A stretch of 6,772 bases of DNA from an uncultured Verrucomicrobiota bacterium. Lineage in GTDB: Bacteria; Verrucomicrobiota; Kiritimatiellia; RFP12; UBA1067. The notes beneath the pieces were generated by a model that had not been told where the DNA came from, did not search any database, and worked only from the letters and a program-made list of their open reading frames with translations. Both the position numbers and the translations under genes were made by a program. Where the stretch lies: assembly GCA_947305825.1 (NCBI GenBank), contig CAMZET010000077.1, forward strand, positions 1 through 6,772, read 5' to 3'. Of the stretch, positions 1 to 6,711 are shown one piece after another (within the stretch, counting starts at the first letter, position 1; every line of letters begins with the position of its first letter).

Positions 1-1637
1 TCGGACTCGAAAGCGGCGTCTAAATCGGGCGACTCCGCGCGCGCCTTTTTCAGGGTGATTTTCGGGGTCTCCGGGACGAGGGAAGCGAGCTTGTTCGTGT
101 CGGCGAGGGGGTAGTCCATCACGCGCCCGACGTCCTTGATGGCCGATTTGGCGGCCATCTGGCCGAAAGTGACGATATGGGCGACGTGGTCGGCGCCGTA
201 TTTGCGCGTGACGTAATCGAGGACCTTCTCGCGGCCGGCATCGTCGAAGTCGACATCGATATCCGGCATGGAAATGCGGTCGGGGTTTAGGAAGCGCTCG
301 AACAGGAGGTCGAACTTCAGCGGGTCGACATTGGTGATGCCGAGGGCGTATGCGACGGCGGAGCCTGCGGCCGAGCCGCGGCCCGGGCCGACCCAGACGC
401 CAAGGCGCCGCGCCGCCGCTATGTAGTCGTGCACAATCAGGAAGTAGCCGGGGAAACCCATAGTGCGAATCGTGTCGAGCTCGAACTGCACACGCTCCTT
501 CACTTCGTCGCTCAATTCCTCGCCCCAGCGCCGCCGCGCCCCTTCCCATACGAGGTGCGCCAGATACTCCGCTTCGAACTGGATGCGCAGCACCTTCTCG
601 TAGCCGCCGAGCTTCTTCACGCGCCCCTCGGGATACATCGCCGTCAACGCTATCTCGTCGTACCGCTCGCGGAACTGCTCTTCCGTCCCGAAACTCGCCG
701 GTATGTCGAACTTCGGCATGATGGGGTCGGAGTCGAGTTTGTACTCCTCTATCATGTCCGCCACTTCCAGCGTGTTCGACACGACTTCCGGGCACTCCGC
801 GAAGAGCGCGGCCATCTCGTCCGGCGTCTTGAAATACTCCTCGCCGGTGTAGACCATTCGCTTGGCGTCGCTCATCTTCGCGCCAGTCGAGAGCGCCAGC
901 AGCACGTCGTGCGAATCGTCGTCCTCCTTGTCCAGAAAATGCACGTCGTTCGTCGCGATTACGCGGATGCCGAGTTTCTTTCCGAGCTCGAGCGTGCCTT
1001 TGAGGATGCGCACCTGTCTGTCGTAGAGGTCGCGGAACTCCTCTTCCGCGCCGGCGGGCAGCTCTGGGCCGGACTTCGCGGATTTGTGGAGCATGACCTC
1101 GAGCGAATAGTCGTCGCCGAAGAGGTCTTTGTACCATCTGGCGACGCGCTCTGCCTCGTCGAAGCGACCAGCGGCGATGGCGGAGGGAACTTCGCCGGCG
1201 ACGCAGGCCGAAGAACAATGAAGCCCCTCGTGGTATTTTTCGAGGAGGGAGCGGTCGATGCGCGGGCGCATGTAGAAGCCGCTGATGTGCGCCTCGGAGA
1301 TGAGGCGCACCAGGTTGTGGTAGCCCGTCAGGTTCTTTGCGTGCAGGCAGAGATGGAAGCGCCTCTCGGTCTTGTCGCGGCTTCTATAGTCGCCGGTCGA
1401 GGTGACATACGCTTCGCAGCCGAGGATAGGCTTTATGGGAGGGAGGTCGGCAAACTGCTTTTTCTTGGAGCGGCAAGTGTCGTAGAACGCCTTGAGCGCG
1501 AAGAGGTTGCCGTGGTCGGTGACGGCGAGCGCGCGCATTCCGGCCTTGCGCGCCCTGGCGACGAGCGGCGCTATCTGGCACTGCCCATCCAGCAGCGAGT
1601 AGGTCGTGTGCAGGTGGAGATGGACGAACTCGCTCAT
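1..1637 (-). CDS. dnaE: DNA polymerase III alpha subunit, N-terminal part (cut by window edge)
   Basis: Replicative DNA polymerase catalytic subunit (C-family); it extends DNA within the holoenzyme at the fork. The frame is open from an ATG at 1637 to the left edge, giving 545 residues (full proteins have about 1100-1200). Residues 1 to about 280 form the PHP domain: HLHLH (6-10), TDHGNL (40-45), CEAYV (74-78) and TNDVHF (229-234). The polymerase core follows, with MGFPGYFLIV (393-402), the nucleotide-binding loop GPGRGSAAGS (417-426) and PDIDVDFDD (458-466), whose D459 and D461 match the E. coli catalytic pair D401/D403. The third catalytic aspartate, the beta-binding part and the OB domain lie outside the window. 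The start is supported by the ATGA overlap with the upstream gene and by GGAAGG at 1648-1653, ten bases before the ATG. Unlike E. coli, the PHP metal ligands look intact, which in this family goes with proofreading ability. The family assignment is secure from motif order and near-continuous similarity to E. coli DnaE. Confidence 0.97.
   Translation of the reverse strand, partial: MSEFVHLHLHTTYSLLDGQCQIAPLVARARKAGMRALAVTDHGNLFALKAFYDTCRSKKKQFADLPPIKPILGCEAYVTSTGDYRSRDKTERRFHLCLHAKNLTGYHNLVRLISEAHISGFYMRPRIDRSLLEKYHEGLHCSSACVAGEVPSAIAAGRFDEAERVARWYKDLFGDDYSLEVMLHKSAKSGPELPAGAEEEFRDLYDRQVRILKGTLELGKKLGIRVIATNDVHFLDKEDDDSHDVLLALSTGAKMSDAKRMVYTGEEYFKTPDEMAALFAECPEVVSNTLEVADMIEEYKLDSDPIMPKFDIPASFGTEEQFRERYDEIALTAMYPEGRVKKLGGYEKVLRIQFEAEYLAHLVWEGARRRWGEELSDEVKERVQFELDTIRTMGFPGYFLIVHDYIAAARRLGVWVGPGRGSAAGSAVAYALGITNVDPLKFDLLFERFLNPDRISMPDIDVDFDDAGREKVLDYVTRKYGADHVAHIVTFGQMAAKSAIKDVGRVMDYPLADTNKLASLVPETPKITLKKARAESPDLDAAFES
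1634..1637 (-). promoter_or_regulatory. ATGA stop-start overlap coupling the membrane-TPR gene to dnaE
   Basis: The minus strand reads ATGA here: ATG (1637-1635) opens dnaE and TGA (1636-1634) closes the upstream gene. The reading frames share two bases. This arrangement commonly lets terminating ribosomes restart on the downstream gene. A Shine-Dalgarno-like GGAAGG at 1648-1653 inside the upstream gene's last codons would assist. Confidence 0.85.
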
Positions 1638-4090
1638 CTGGCCGCAGCCTTCCGGGCCTTGTCGAGCTTCTTCTTGGTGTCTTTGACTTCGGCGGACTCC
1701 GGCACGAGTTCCAGCGCTCGCGCCACGTTGATTTCCGCGGCGTCGAACTTGCCCATGCGCATCTGGATTATGGCGAGGTTGTTGTAGAAGGCCGGCTCGT
1801 CTGGGCGGCGTATGAGGCAGCGCTTGAGGAATTCCTCGGCGCGCGAATACTGCCCCTCCTTGAAGTAATACATGGCCAGGGCGAAATTGGCGTCGGGGTT
1901 TTCCAAGTCTGCGTCGAGGATGGCCTCTGCGTATACTTTGCCGAGATTGAAGTCGGCGCGCATGAGGGCAAGCTGCAGGCCTTCGCGCGGCGTGAGGCGG
2001 CGCATCATCTGCTCGCGGCGTTTGTCGCTCTCGCGCAGAAGTTCCTGGTAGATTCCGTTGCGGGCGTTGAGGCGGTTCATTATTTCCATGTCGAGCATGG
2101 CGGAGCCCGGGTCGCCGGCGAGGTCTTCGTATTCGGCGCGGTAGAGGCACATTCTCGCAAGACGCCACATGGAGTTGAAGAAAACGGATTTCACGGCGGC
2201 TTCCGTGGAGTCGCCGATGCCGGAGTCGTAGATTTCGACGGCGCGTTCGGCGAGGGCGCGTGCGCGGAAGACGGCGTTGGTGCGGGCGCGTTCGTCCGTG
2301 TCGAGCGGGCGCGAGAGGAGTCCGCCGACCGGCGGAAGAGCGCGCCCGTCGCGCTTCCACAGGTCGAAGCCAATCTGCACCGCCGCGTCCGCCAGGCGCT
2401 CTGGCTTGTCGCGCAGCCACGACCGGAGTCCCATCGCGCCGTCGAACGAAAACGACAGGCGGTCTTCCATGTTCGTCATGCCGCGAGTGCGCAGCCATAC
2501 CTGGTTCGGGCCGCCGCCGATGAGCGCGATGCATTTGAGCGATCCGCCGCGTGCGCGGCTCTCCAGCTCCAGCGCAGGGTCGAGGTTGCCGTTCGTGAAG
2601 ATGTATTCGGCGTCCTTGGCCTCGTCCACCGTGGCCGCCACGAGGTCGTTCACGAATGCGAGCATGGCGCGGGTCGAGCGCTTGTAGCGCCCCGGCACGA
2701 GCGCGGCAATCAGCAGCAGCGGCACGAGTATGATGCCCAGGCGGCGAAGCGCCTTCGTCAGCCGGGGGCTCATCACCCGCTCGTCATCGCGGGTTGCCGC
2801 AAACTCGTCTCGCCCGTAAATCCTTCGCGCCAGCTGCCGGTGGTCGCGGCACAGAGAGTCCACGCCCAGTATCGTCACCGCGCAACTGACCGTCAGGCCG
2901 CACATCAGCGTGCACAGCGACAGCAGATAGCTCGACCCGAGCGGCACGTAGGTCCAGAACCAGAGCGCCGGAAGCGACGCGCACTGCGAAAACGTAATCG
3001 CCCCGCAGATGAGGAACACGATGCCAGTCGAGTACGACAGGAAGTTCTCTTCGTCCGCCGCTGCGGAAAAGCGCACCATAGAGACGAGGAACGGGCCGAG
3101 CGAGAGCGCCAGGAGCAGAATCCATCCGGTAGAGGTCGCCGCCGAGCCGATTTTCGCCGTGTAGTCGCGCAGGTACTTGAGCGGCAGGTCGCCGACGGAG
3201 GCGGCAGAGGGAACGAGTCCGTCGTGGGAAATGTAGGTCCAGCAGTTGAACGCGATGCCGACGACGAACGCGAACAGGAAGAGGAATGTCATGTGCCATT
3301 TGCCGACTTCGATGAGCGCCGGCTTGAAGAACGGGCTCTCGAGGTTGGGGAACACCTTGATGACAATCATGTTCATGAGCAGGAAGGCGAAGAGGAATGC
3401 GGCGCCGGCCGGCGTCTCGGCCGTCAAAAGGCCGAGAATGACGGCGCAGACGTAGGCGTATTTCAGTCGCCCTTTGCGCAGGAAAGCGAAGAAGAATTCG
3501 ACGGAGGCGACCGAGAGGGAAAGCAAAAGGGCGTTCTCGCCGAAGAATTGCCCCGCCGCCCAGACCGGGTCCGAGGCGACGAAAGCGGACGCGCCGATGA
3601 GCGAGGCCATCATCATCACGAGCCGCCGGCGCGGCGACATCTGCGGCCGCGAACGCATCACGAAGGTCAGCACTTCGCGCATGAACAGATATACGAAAAA
3701 CGCCGAGAGCGCCAGGAAGGCGTGCCCGACGAAGCGCAGCACCACGTCGCCCGCCGCTATCCCGATAGCATTATAGATTACCGACGAAATCGCTATCGAG
3801 TAGCCCGGCACGACGGAGGTCGGCGGACGCACCCCGGCCGCGACGGCCGCAGAGTCCCAGAATGTCGGGTGGATTCCCGGATACGCCCATAGCCACTGCA
3901 GCAGAAACACCGCTACCGCGAGCGCAACGCCTACGAAAAAGTCGCCGACGCCGAGGCGTTCCGCCTTGACGGCCGCCTCCGTCTCGCGCCGCTCAAGCTC
4001 CTCCAGATAACTCGCCCGCAGCGACCTCTGGCCGCTCTTGGGCATTTTGTGCACTTCGTTCGGTTTGTTCTCCGGTTTGTTTTCACTCAT
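1634..4090 (-). CDS. Polytopic membrane protein with C-terminal TPR repeats, possibly DUF2723/GT117-like
   Basis: An 818-residue protein not recognised as a named gene. After a charged, Lys/Glu-rich cytoplasmic-type start (1-48) there are about ten hydrophobic segments between residues 50 and 465, for example 51-70, 116-137, 210-245, 268-285, 321-338, 372-410 and 451-465. A mostly soluble half follows, ending in two clear TPR units at about 733-766 and 767-800, then a lysine-rich tail. An early loop with PTFWDSAAVAAGV (75-87) before a proline-containing stretch, and a post-membrane FTNGNLDP motif (498-505), recall DUF2723 (GT117-like) membrane proteins that combine a multi-pass domain with TPRs. 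That resemblance is from memory of family motifs and is tentative. If it holds, the protein may transfer or handle sugars at the membrane; the TPRs would bind a partner. The start ATG at 4090 is preceded by AGGACGAAGG and lies 32 bases after the priA stop. The TGA stop overlaps the dnaE ATG, so the two are probably translationally coupled. A lipid-linked or chaperone-type role cannot be excluded. Confidence 0.9.
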   Translation of the reverse strand: MSENKPENKPNEVHKMPKSGQRSLRASYLEELERRETEAAVKAERLGVGDFFVGVALAVAVFLLQWLWAYPGIHPTFWDSAAVAAGVRPPTSVVPGYSIAISSVIYNAIGIAAGDVVLRFVGHAFLALSAFFVYLFMREVLTFVMRSRPQMSPRRRLVMMMASLIGASAFVASDPVWAAGQFFGENALLLSLSVASVEFFFAFLRKGRLKYAYVCAVILGLLTAETPAGAAFLFAFLLMNMIVIKVFPNLESPFFKPALIEVGKWHMTFLFLFAFVVGIAFNCWTYISHDGLVPSAASVGDLPLKYLRDYTAKIGSAATSTGWILLLALSLGPFLVSMVRFSAAADEENFLSYSTGIVFLICGAITFSQCASLPALWFWTYVPLGSSYLLSLCTLMCGLTVSCAVTILGVDSLCRDHRQLARRIYGRDEFAATRDDERVMSPRLTKALRRLGIILVPLLLIAALVPGRYKRSTRAMLAFVNDLVAATVDEAKDAEYIFTNGNLDPALELESRARGGSLKCIALIGGGPNQVWLRTRGMTNMEDRLSFSFDGAMGLRSWLRDKPERLADAAVQIGFDLWKRDGRALPPVGGLLSRPLDTDERARTNAVFRARALAERAVEIYDSGIGDSTEAAVKSVFFNSMWRLARMCLYRAEYEDLAGDPGSAMLDMEIMNRLNARNGIYQELLRESDKRREQMMRRLTPREGLQLALMRADFNLGKVYAEAILDADLENPDANFALAMYYFKEGQYSRAEEFLKRCLIRRPDEPAFYNNLAIIQMRMGKFDAAEINVARALELVPESAEVKDTKKKLDKARKAAAR
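1648..1653 (-). promoter_or_regulatory. Ribosome binding site for dnaE
   Basis: The minus strand reads GGAAGG, ending ten bases before the dnaE ATG. It lies inside the final codons of the membrane-TPR gene and supports the start chosen for dnaE over any later ATG. Confidence 0.6.
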
Positions 4091-4092
4091 GG

Positions 4093-4102
4093 CCTTCGTC
4101 CT
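4093..4102 (-). promoter_or_regulatory. Ribosome binding site of the membrane-TPR gene
   Basis: The minus strand reads AGGACGAAGG just before GCC-ATG... of the gene starting at 4090. Two overlapping purine-rich Shine-Dalgarno candidates (AGGA and GAAGG) fall between about 2 and 12 bases upstream; the more distant AGGA has the better spacing. It supports the ATG at 4090 as the start. Confidence 0.5.
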
Positions 4103-4121
4103 GAAATGATGATTGGGAGTA

Positions 4122-4151
4122 ATTATACTAAAGAATAGGCGTCTATGTCAA
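4122..4151 (-). promoter_or_regulatory. Consensus sigma-70-type promoter for the membrane-TPR gene and dnaE
   Basis: On the minus strand a perfect -35 hexamer TTGACA (4151-4146) is followed by an 18-base spacer and a perfect -10 hexamer TATAAT (4127-4122). The expected start of transcription is near 4114-4115, giving a leader of about 25 bases before the ATG at 4090. The promoter lies inside the last codons of priA, and the priA stop TAA (4125-4123) is part of the -10 box. The AT-rich patch stands out against its GC-rich surroundings. It would let the membrane-TPR gene and dnaE be transcribed independently of priA. Both hexamers matching exactly is unlikely by chance in such GC-rich sequence, but activity is inferred. 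Confidence 0.7.
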
Positions 4152-6711
4152 TTGCCGTGCGCAGTTCTTTTGGGGGCGGGCGGACTTCCTGCAGCCATCG
4201 CCACGCGGCCGATATGGTGGCGGCGGCGCTCGCCCGCAGGATAATCTGCCACCTGTAGCGGCCGTCAGCCTTCTCCAGCGCGCTCGGATACGCCTCGCCC
4301 GCCCGCAGCGACGGGTTGGCGGCCGCATAGGCGGCCAGAGACTGCGCGTACATCTGCGCCCATTCGCCGACCAGCCGCTGGTCGCGCGACGACAGGTTCA
4401 AGGCGGCGAGGCGGCAGTACGGCGGGAAGCATGCGGCCTTGCGGGCGGCGAGTTCCTCCTTCGCGAACGAGGCGAAGTCGCCGTGCGCCGCCGCCACTAT
4501 GGCCGGCTCGTCCGGCGAATACGTCTGTATGAACACTTCGCCCGGCAACTCCGCGCGTCCGGCGCGCCCCGACACCTGCGCTATGAGCTGGTACGTCCGC
4601 TCCGCCGCACGGAAGTCCGGCATGTTCAGCGACGAGTCCGCATTCAAGACGCCCACGAGCGTGACGTTCGGGAAGTCCAGCCCCTTGGCAATCATCTGCG
4701 TGCCCAGGAGAATCTGGGCGTCGCCGCGCCGGAACGCGGAGAGTATGTCGTCGTGCGAGTGGCGGCGCGACGTCGAATCGGCATCCATGCGCAGCACCTT
4801 GGCGGACGGGAAACACTTCCGCAGAGCCGCCTCTGCGCGTTGCGTTCCAAGCCCCTGGAACGTCAGCGAGCGCAGACCGCACACCGGGCACTTTTCCGGC
4901 ACCTCCGCCCACGACCCGCAGATGTGGCACCGCAGGCACCGGTCCGCGCTGTGGTACGTGTACGGCATCGAGCAATTCGGGCACATGACGGCGTTCCCGC
5001 AGCATTCGCACGTCACCGAGCGCGAATAGCCGCGCCTGTTGAGGAAAAGGATGGTCTGTTCGCCTCGGTCGAGACGCGTGCGCATGGCGTCGAGGAGTTC
5101 CCGCGAAAAGATGGCGCCGCCGCCCGCGCCGGCCCCGCGCGCCGCCGCCATATCCACGATATGCACCGTCGGCAGCGACCCCTGCCCCGCGCGCTTCGTC
5201 ATGGTGGCGACCGCGTATTTGCCAGTCTGCACGTTGCGCCACGTCTCGAGCGACGGCGTCGCCGAGCCGAGCACCACCTTCGCGCCTTCGACCGCCGCCC
5301 GCAGGACCGCCGCGTCGCGCGCATGGTAGCGCGGAAGGCTGTCCTGCTTGTATGTCGCCTCGTGCTCTTCGTCCACGACGATGAGGCCGAGGCGAGCGAC
5401 GGGCGCGAACACGGCGCTGCGCGGCCCCACCACCACGCGCGCCTCCCCGGAACGGATGCGGTGCCATTCATCGTAGCGCTCGCCGTCCGACAGCGCAGAG
5501 TGCAGAACCGCCACTCGGTCGCCGAAACGCGACGCGAAGCGCTGCACCGTCTGCGGCGTAAGCGCGATTTCCGGCACCATCACGATTGCGCCGCGCCCGG
5601 CCTCGAGTTCGCGCCCTATCGCCTGGAGATACACCTCGGTCTTGCCGCTCCCAGTCACCCCGTGCAGCACGACCGGCTTCGTAGCCGCCGCTATGGCTTC
5701 CAGCGCCTGCCGCTGCTCTCCATTCAGTTCCAACGGCCGCGACGGCAAAACCACACGGTTCGCCAGCGGACTCCGCCGCCGCGCAACCGCCTCTATCGTC
5801 ACAAGCCCCTCCGCCTCCATCTTCCTCAATGTCGCGGCCGTCGTCTTGAACTCACGCACGACCTGGCTCATCCATCCACCGCCCACGCGCCTCAACTGCT
5901 CGTAAAGCCACTTCTCCCTCGCACCAACGGGAACGGACGAGGCGTCCGTTCCACATGTGGAATGCGCTCCCACACATGTGGAACGGACGCCTCGTCCGTT
6001 CCCGCTTACTCGCGACTCCTCACCATCCAAACGCGCTCCCACACATGTGGAACGGACGCCTCGTCCGTTCCCCCCGGCGCCAAGCGCCTCCCCGAAAATC
6101 CCTCGCCATTCTTCGATTGCCCTTTTAGCGACGTCAGAGACCCAAGCGCCGCAATGCCCCTCAACATACCTCACCGCTCGCGCAAAATGCGTTTCATGGC
6201 GTATCAGGCGATCAAAGTACTCGTCTTGCCATAATTTGCCGATCCTGCCAAGCATTCGATTGATGTCCTTGGCTGAAACACCCTTCCATGCCTGGACAAT
6301 TTTGCTCAATTGGCGCCCATCGCGCAACGTCAGCAGAACGTGCACATGGTTCGCCGCAACAGCGTAAGCGTACAGAAAATAGTCGACACCATGTCCATGC
6401 ATCAACGTTTTGATTACTGCTTCACGGCATTCGTCGCGCAGCAAAAGGCATTCGCCCTGGTCGGCGTCCAGCCATTTATCCAATTTCCCGCCAAAGGAGC
6501 GGTAGTATTCGAGTCGTGTCGCATCGTCCCAAGGTTCCGGATGAGCGTTCGTCCATACATTCCGTTCTTCGCGCAACTGCGCAAGCAATGGCTCCGGCAG
6601 AGAATCGGCAAGGCGAAAGGTCACGAAAATCGCAGCGTCTTTCTGCTCCCAGTGAGGCAGGTTGCGCAAATGCTTCTCTATTTCGCAATTTCGATCGAGA
6701 AACTTGATCAC
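4123..6711 (-). CDS. priA: RAYT transposase domain fused in frame to primosomal helicase PriA
   Basis: An 862-residue frame from a GTG at 6711 combining two unrelated proteins. Residues 1 to about 208 are a REP-associated Y1 transposase: LPHWEQKDAAIFVTFRLA (18-35), the HUH motif NHVHVLL (121-127) and WQDEYFDRLIR (161-171), whose Tyr165 is the likely nucleophile. Residues 213-262 are translated REP repeats (GNGRGVRSTCVGA twice, then STCGTDASSVP). From about 265 the protein is PriA, the 3'-to-5' helicase that reloads the replisome at stalled forks: winged helix (265-310), Walker A GVTGSGKT (351-358), DEEH (447-450), zinc-binding cysteine pairs 568/571, 577/580, 595/598 and 608/611, GTQMIAKGLDFP (670-681), QVSGRAGRA (712-720) and GRYRWQIIL (817-825). 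About 600 residues match PriA from its winged helix to its end, so only the N-terminal 3'-end-binding domain is absent. The frame upstream of the GTG remains open through 6772, so that domain may lie to the right and the transposase may be an in-frame insertion. All helicase and zinc residues look intact. The GTG start is uncertain because no strong ribosome site precedes it. Confidence 0.93.
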   Translation of the reverse strand: MIKFLDRNCEIEKHLRNLPHWEQKDAAIFVTFRLADSLPEPLLAQLREERNVWTNAHPEPWDDATRLEYYRSFGGKLDKWLDADQGECLLLRDECREAVIKTLMHGHGVDYFLYAYAVAANHVHVLLTLRDGRQLSKIVQAWKGVSAKDINRMLGRIGKLWQDEYFDRLIRHETHFARAVRYVEGHCGAWVSDVAKRAIEEWRGIFGEALGAGGNGRGVRSTCVGARLDGEESRVSGNGRGVRSTCVGAHSTCGTDASSVPVGAREKWLYEQLRRVGGGWMSQVVREFKTTAATLRKMEAEGLVTIEAVARRRSPLANRVVLPSRPLELNGEQRQALEAIAAATKPVVLHGVTGSGKTEVYLQAIGRELEAGRGAIVMVPEIALTPQTVQRFASRFGDRVAVLHSALSDGERYDEWHRIRSGEARVVVGPRSAVFAPVARLGLIVVDEEHEATYKQDSLPRYHARDAAVLRAAVEGAKVVLGSATPSLETWRNVQTGKYAVATMTKRAGQGSLPTVHIVDMAAARGAGAGGGAIFSRELLDAMRTRLDRGEQTILFLNRRGYSRSVTCECCGNAVMCPNCSMPYTYHSADRCLRCHICGSWAEVPEKCPVCGLRSLTFQGLGTQRAEAALRKCFPSAKVLRMDADSTSRRHSHDDILSAFRRGDAQILLGTQMIAKGLDFPNVTLVGVLNADSSLNMPDFRAAERTYQLIAQVSGRAGRAELPGEVFIQTYSPDEPAIVAAAHGDFASFAKEELAARKAACFPPYCRLAALNLSSRDQRLVGEWAQMYAQSLAAYAAANPSLRAGEAYPSALEKADGRYRWQIILRASAAATISAAWRWLQEVRPPPKELRTAIDIDAYSLV
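5929..5959 (-). repeat. REP copy A
   Basis: Palindromic repeat with 10-bp perfect arms (GGAACGGACG and CGTCCGTTCC) around the 3-base loop AGG at 5930-5952. On the minus strand the GTGG tetranucleotide (5954-5951) precedes the hairpin, as in REPs used by RAYTs. It is preceded by the self-complementary CACATGTG. The frame encodes STCGTDASSVP here (minus strand). Confidence 0.85.
5973..6003 (+). repeat. REP copy B
   Basis: Exact reverse complement of copy A over 31 bases. GTGG (5978-5981) leads into the hairpin at 5980-6002 with loop CCT. Translated on the minus strand in the fused frame as GNGRGVRSTCVGA. Bases 5964-6003 are identical to 6033-6072. Confidence 0.85.
6042..6072 (+). repeat. REP copy C, left flank of the transposase
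   Basis: Same 31 bases and orientation as copy B, with GTGG at 6047-6050 and the hairpin at 6049-6071. It directly follows the C-terminal end of the transposase-coding part and is translated as GNGRGVRSTCVGA. Together with copy D it forms inverted ends of the transposase segment. Confidence 0.85.

Larger units (their letters stand above)
5929..6003. repeat. REPIN-like doublet (copies A and B)
   Basis: Copies A (5929-5959) and B (5973-6003) form a perfect 31-bp inverted repeat around a 13-base loop (5960-5972). Paired inverted REPs of this kind are the typical non-autonomous form (REPIN) moved by a RAYT. Both tetranucleotides face the centre. The doublet lies within coding sequence, between the transposase and the PriA winged helix, and can also fold as two separate hairpins. 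Confidence 0.75.
5964..6072 (+). repeat. 40-bp direct repeat containing REP copies B and C
   Basis: Bases 5964-6003 and 6033-6072 are identical over 40 positions, beginning GCGCTCCCACACATGTGG. The period is 69 bases (23 codons), so gain or loss of one unit would keep the fused reading frame. The identity extends 9 bases beyond the REP itself, which points to a local duplication rather than two independent insertions. Confidence 0.8.

Noticed and set aside
429..1787. Long plus-strand open frame of 452 codons
   Set aside because: It lies antisense to dnaE and the end of the membrane-TPR gene. Its product is a compositional mix of Arg, Val, Leu and His with no domain, as expected opposite GC-rich codons.
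3416..3436. Hairpin with 7-bp arms CTCGGCC / GGCCGAG and a 7-base loop, a possible terminator
   Set aside because: It lies in the middle of the membrane-protein gene and has no following U-tract on either strand, so it is probably chance in GC-rich coding sequence.
2840..3892. Plus-strand open frame of 350 codons rich in Arg, Glu and His
   Set aside because: It is the mirror of hydrophobic membrane codons of the gene on the other strand. No start context or family signature was seen.
5929..6072. Repeat cluster as a possible CRISPR array
   Set aside because: The units are inverted as well as direct, spacing is irregular, only three copies cluster, and a RAYT is adjacent. REP/REPIN explains it better.
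4483..6234. Long plus-strand open frame of 583 codons
   Set aside because: It is antisense to priA and very rich in Arg, His and Ala. Its length follows from the GC-rich third positions of the opposite strand.
6120..6711. Inteins or a homing endonuclease inside PriA
   Set aside because: The inserted segment has no intein splice-junction residues or LAGLIDADG/HNH motifs. Its HUH and tyrosine motifs identify it as a Y1 transposase.
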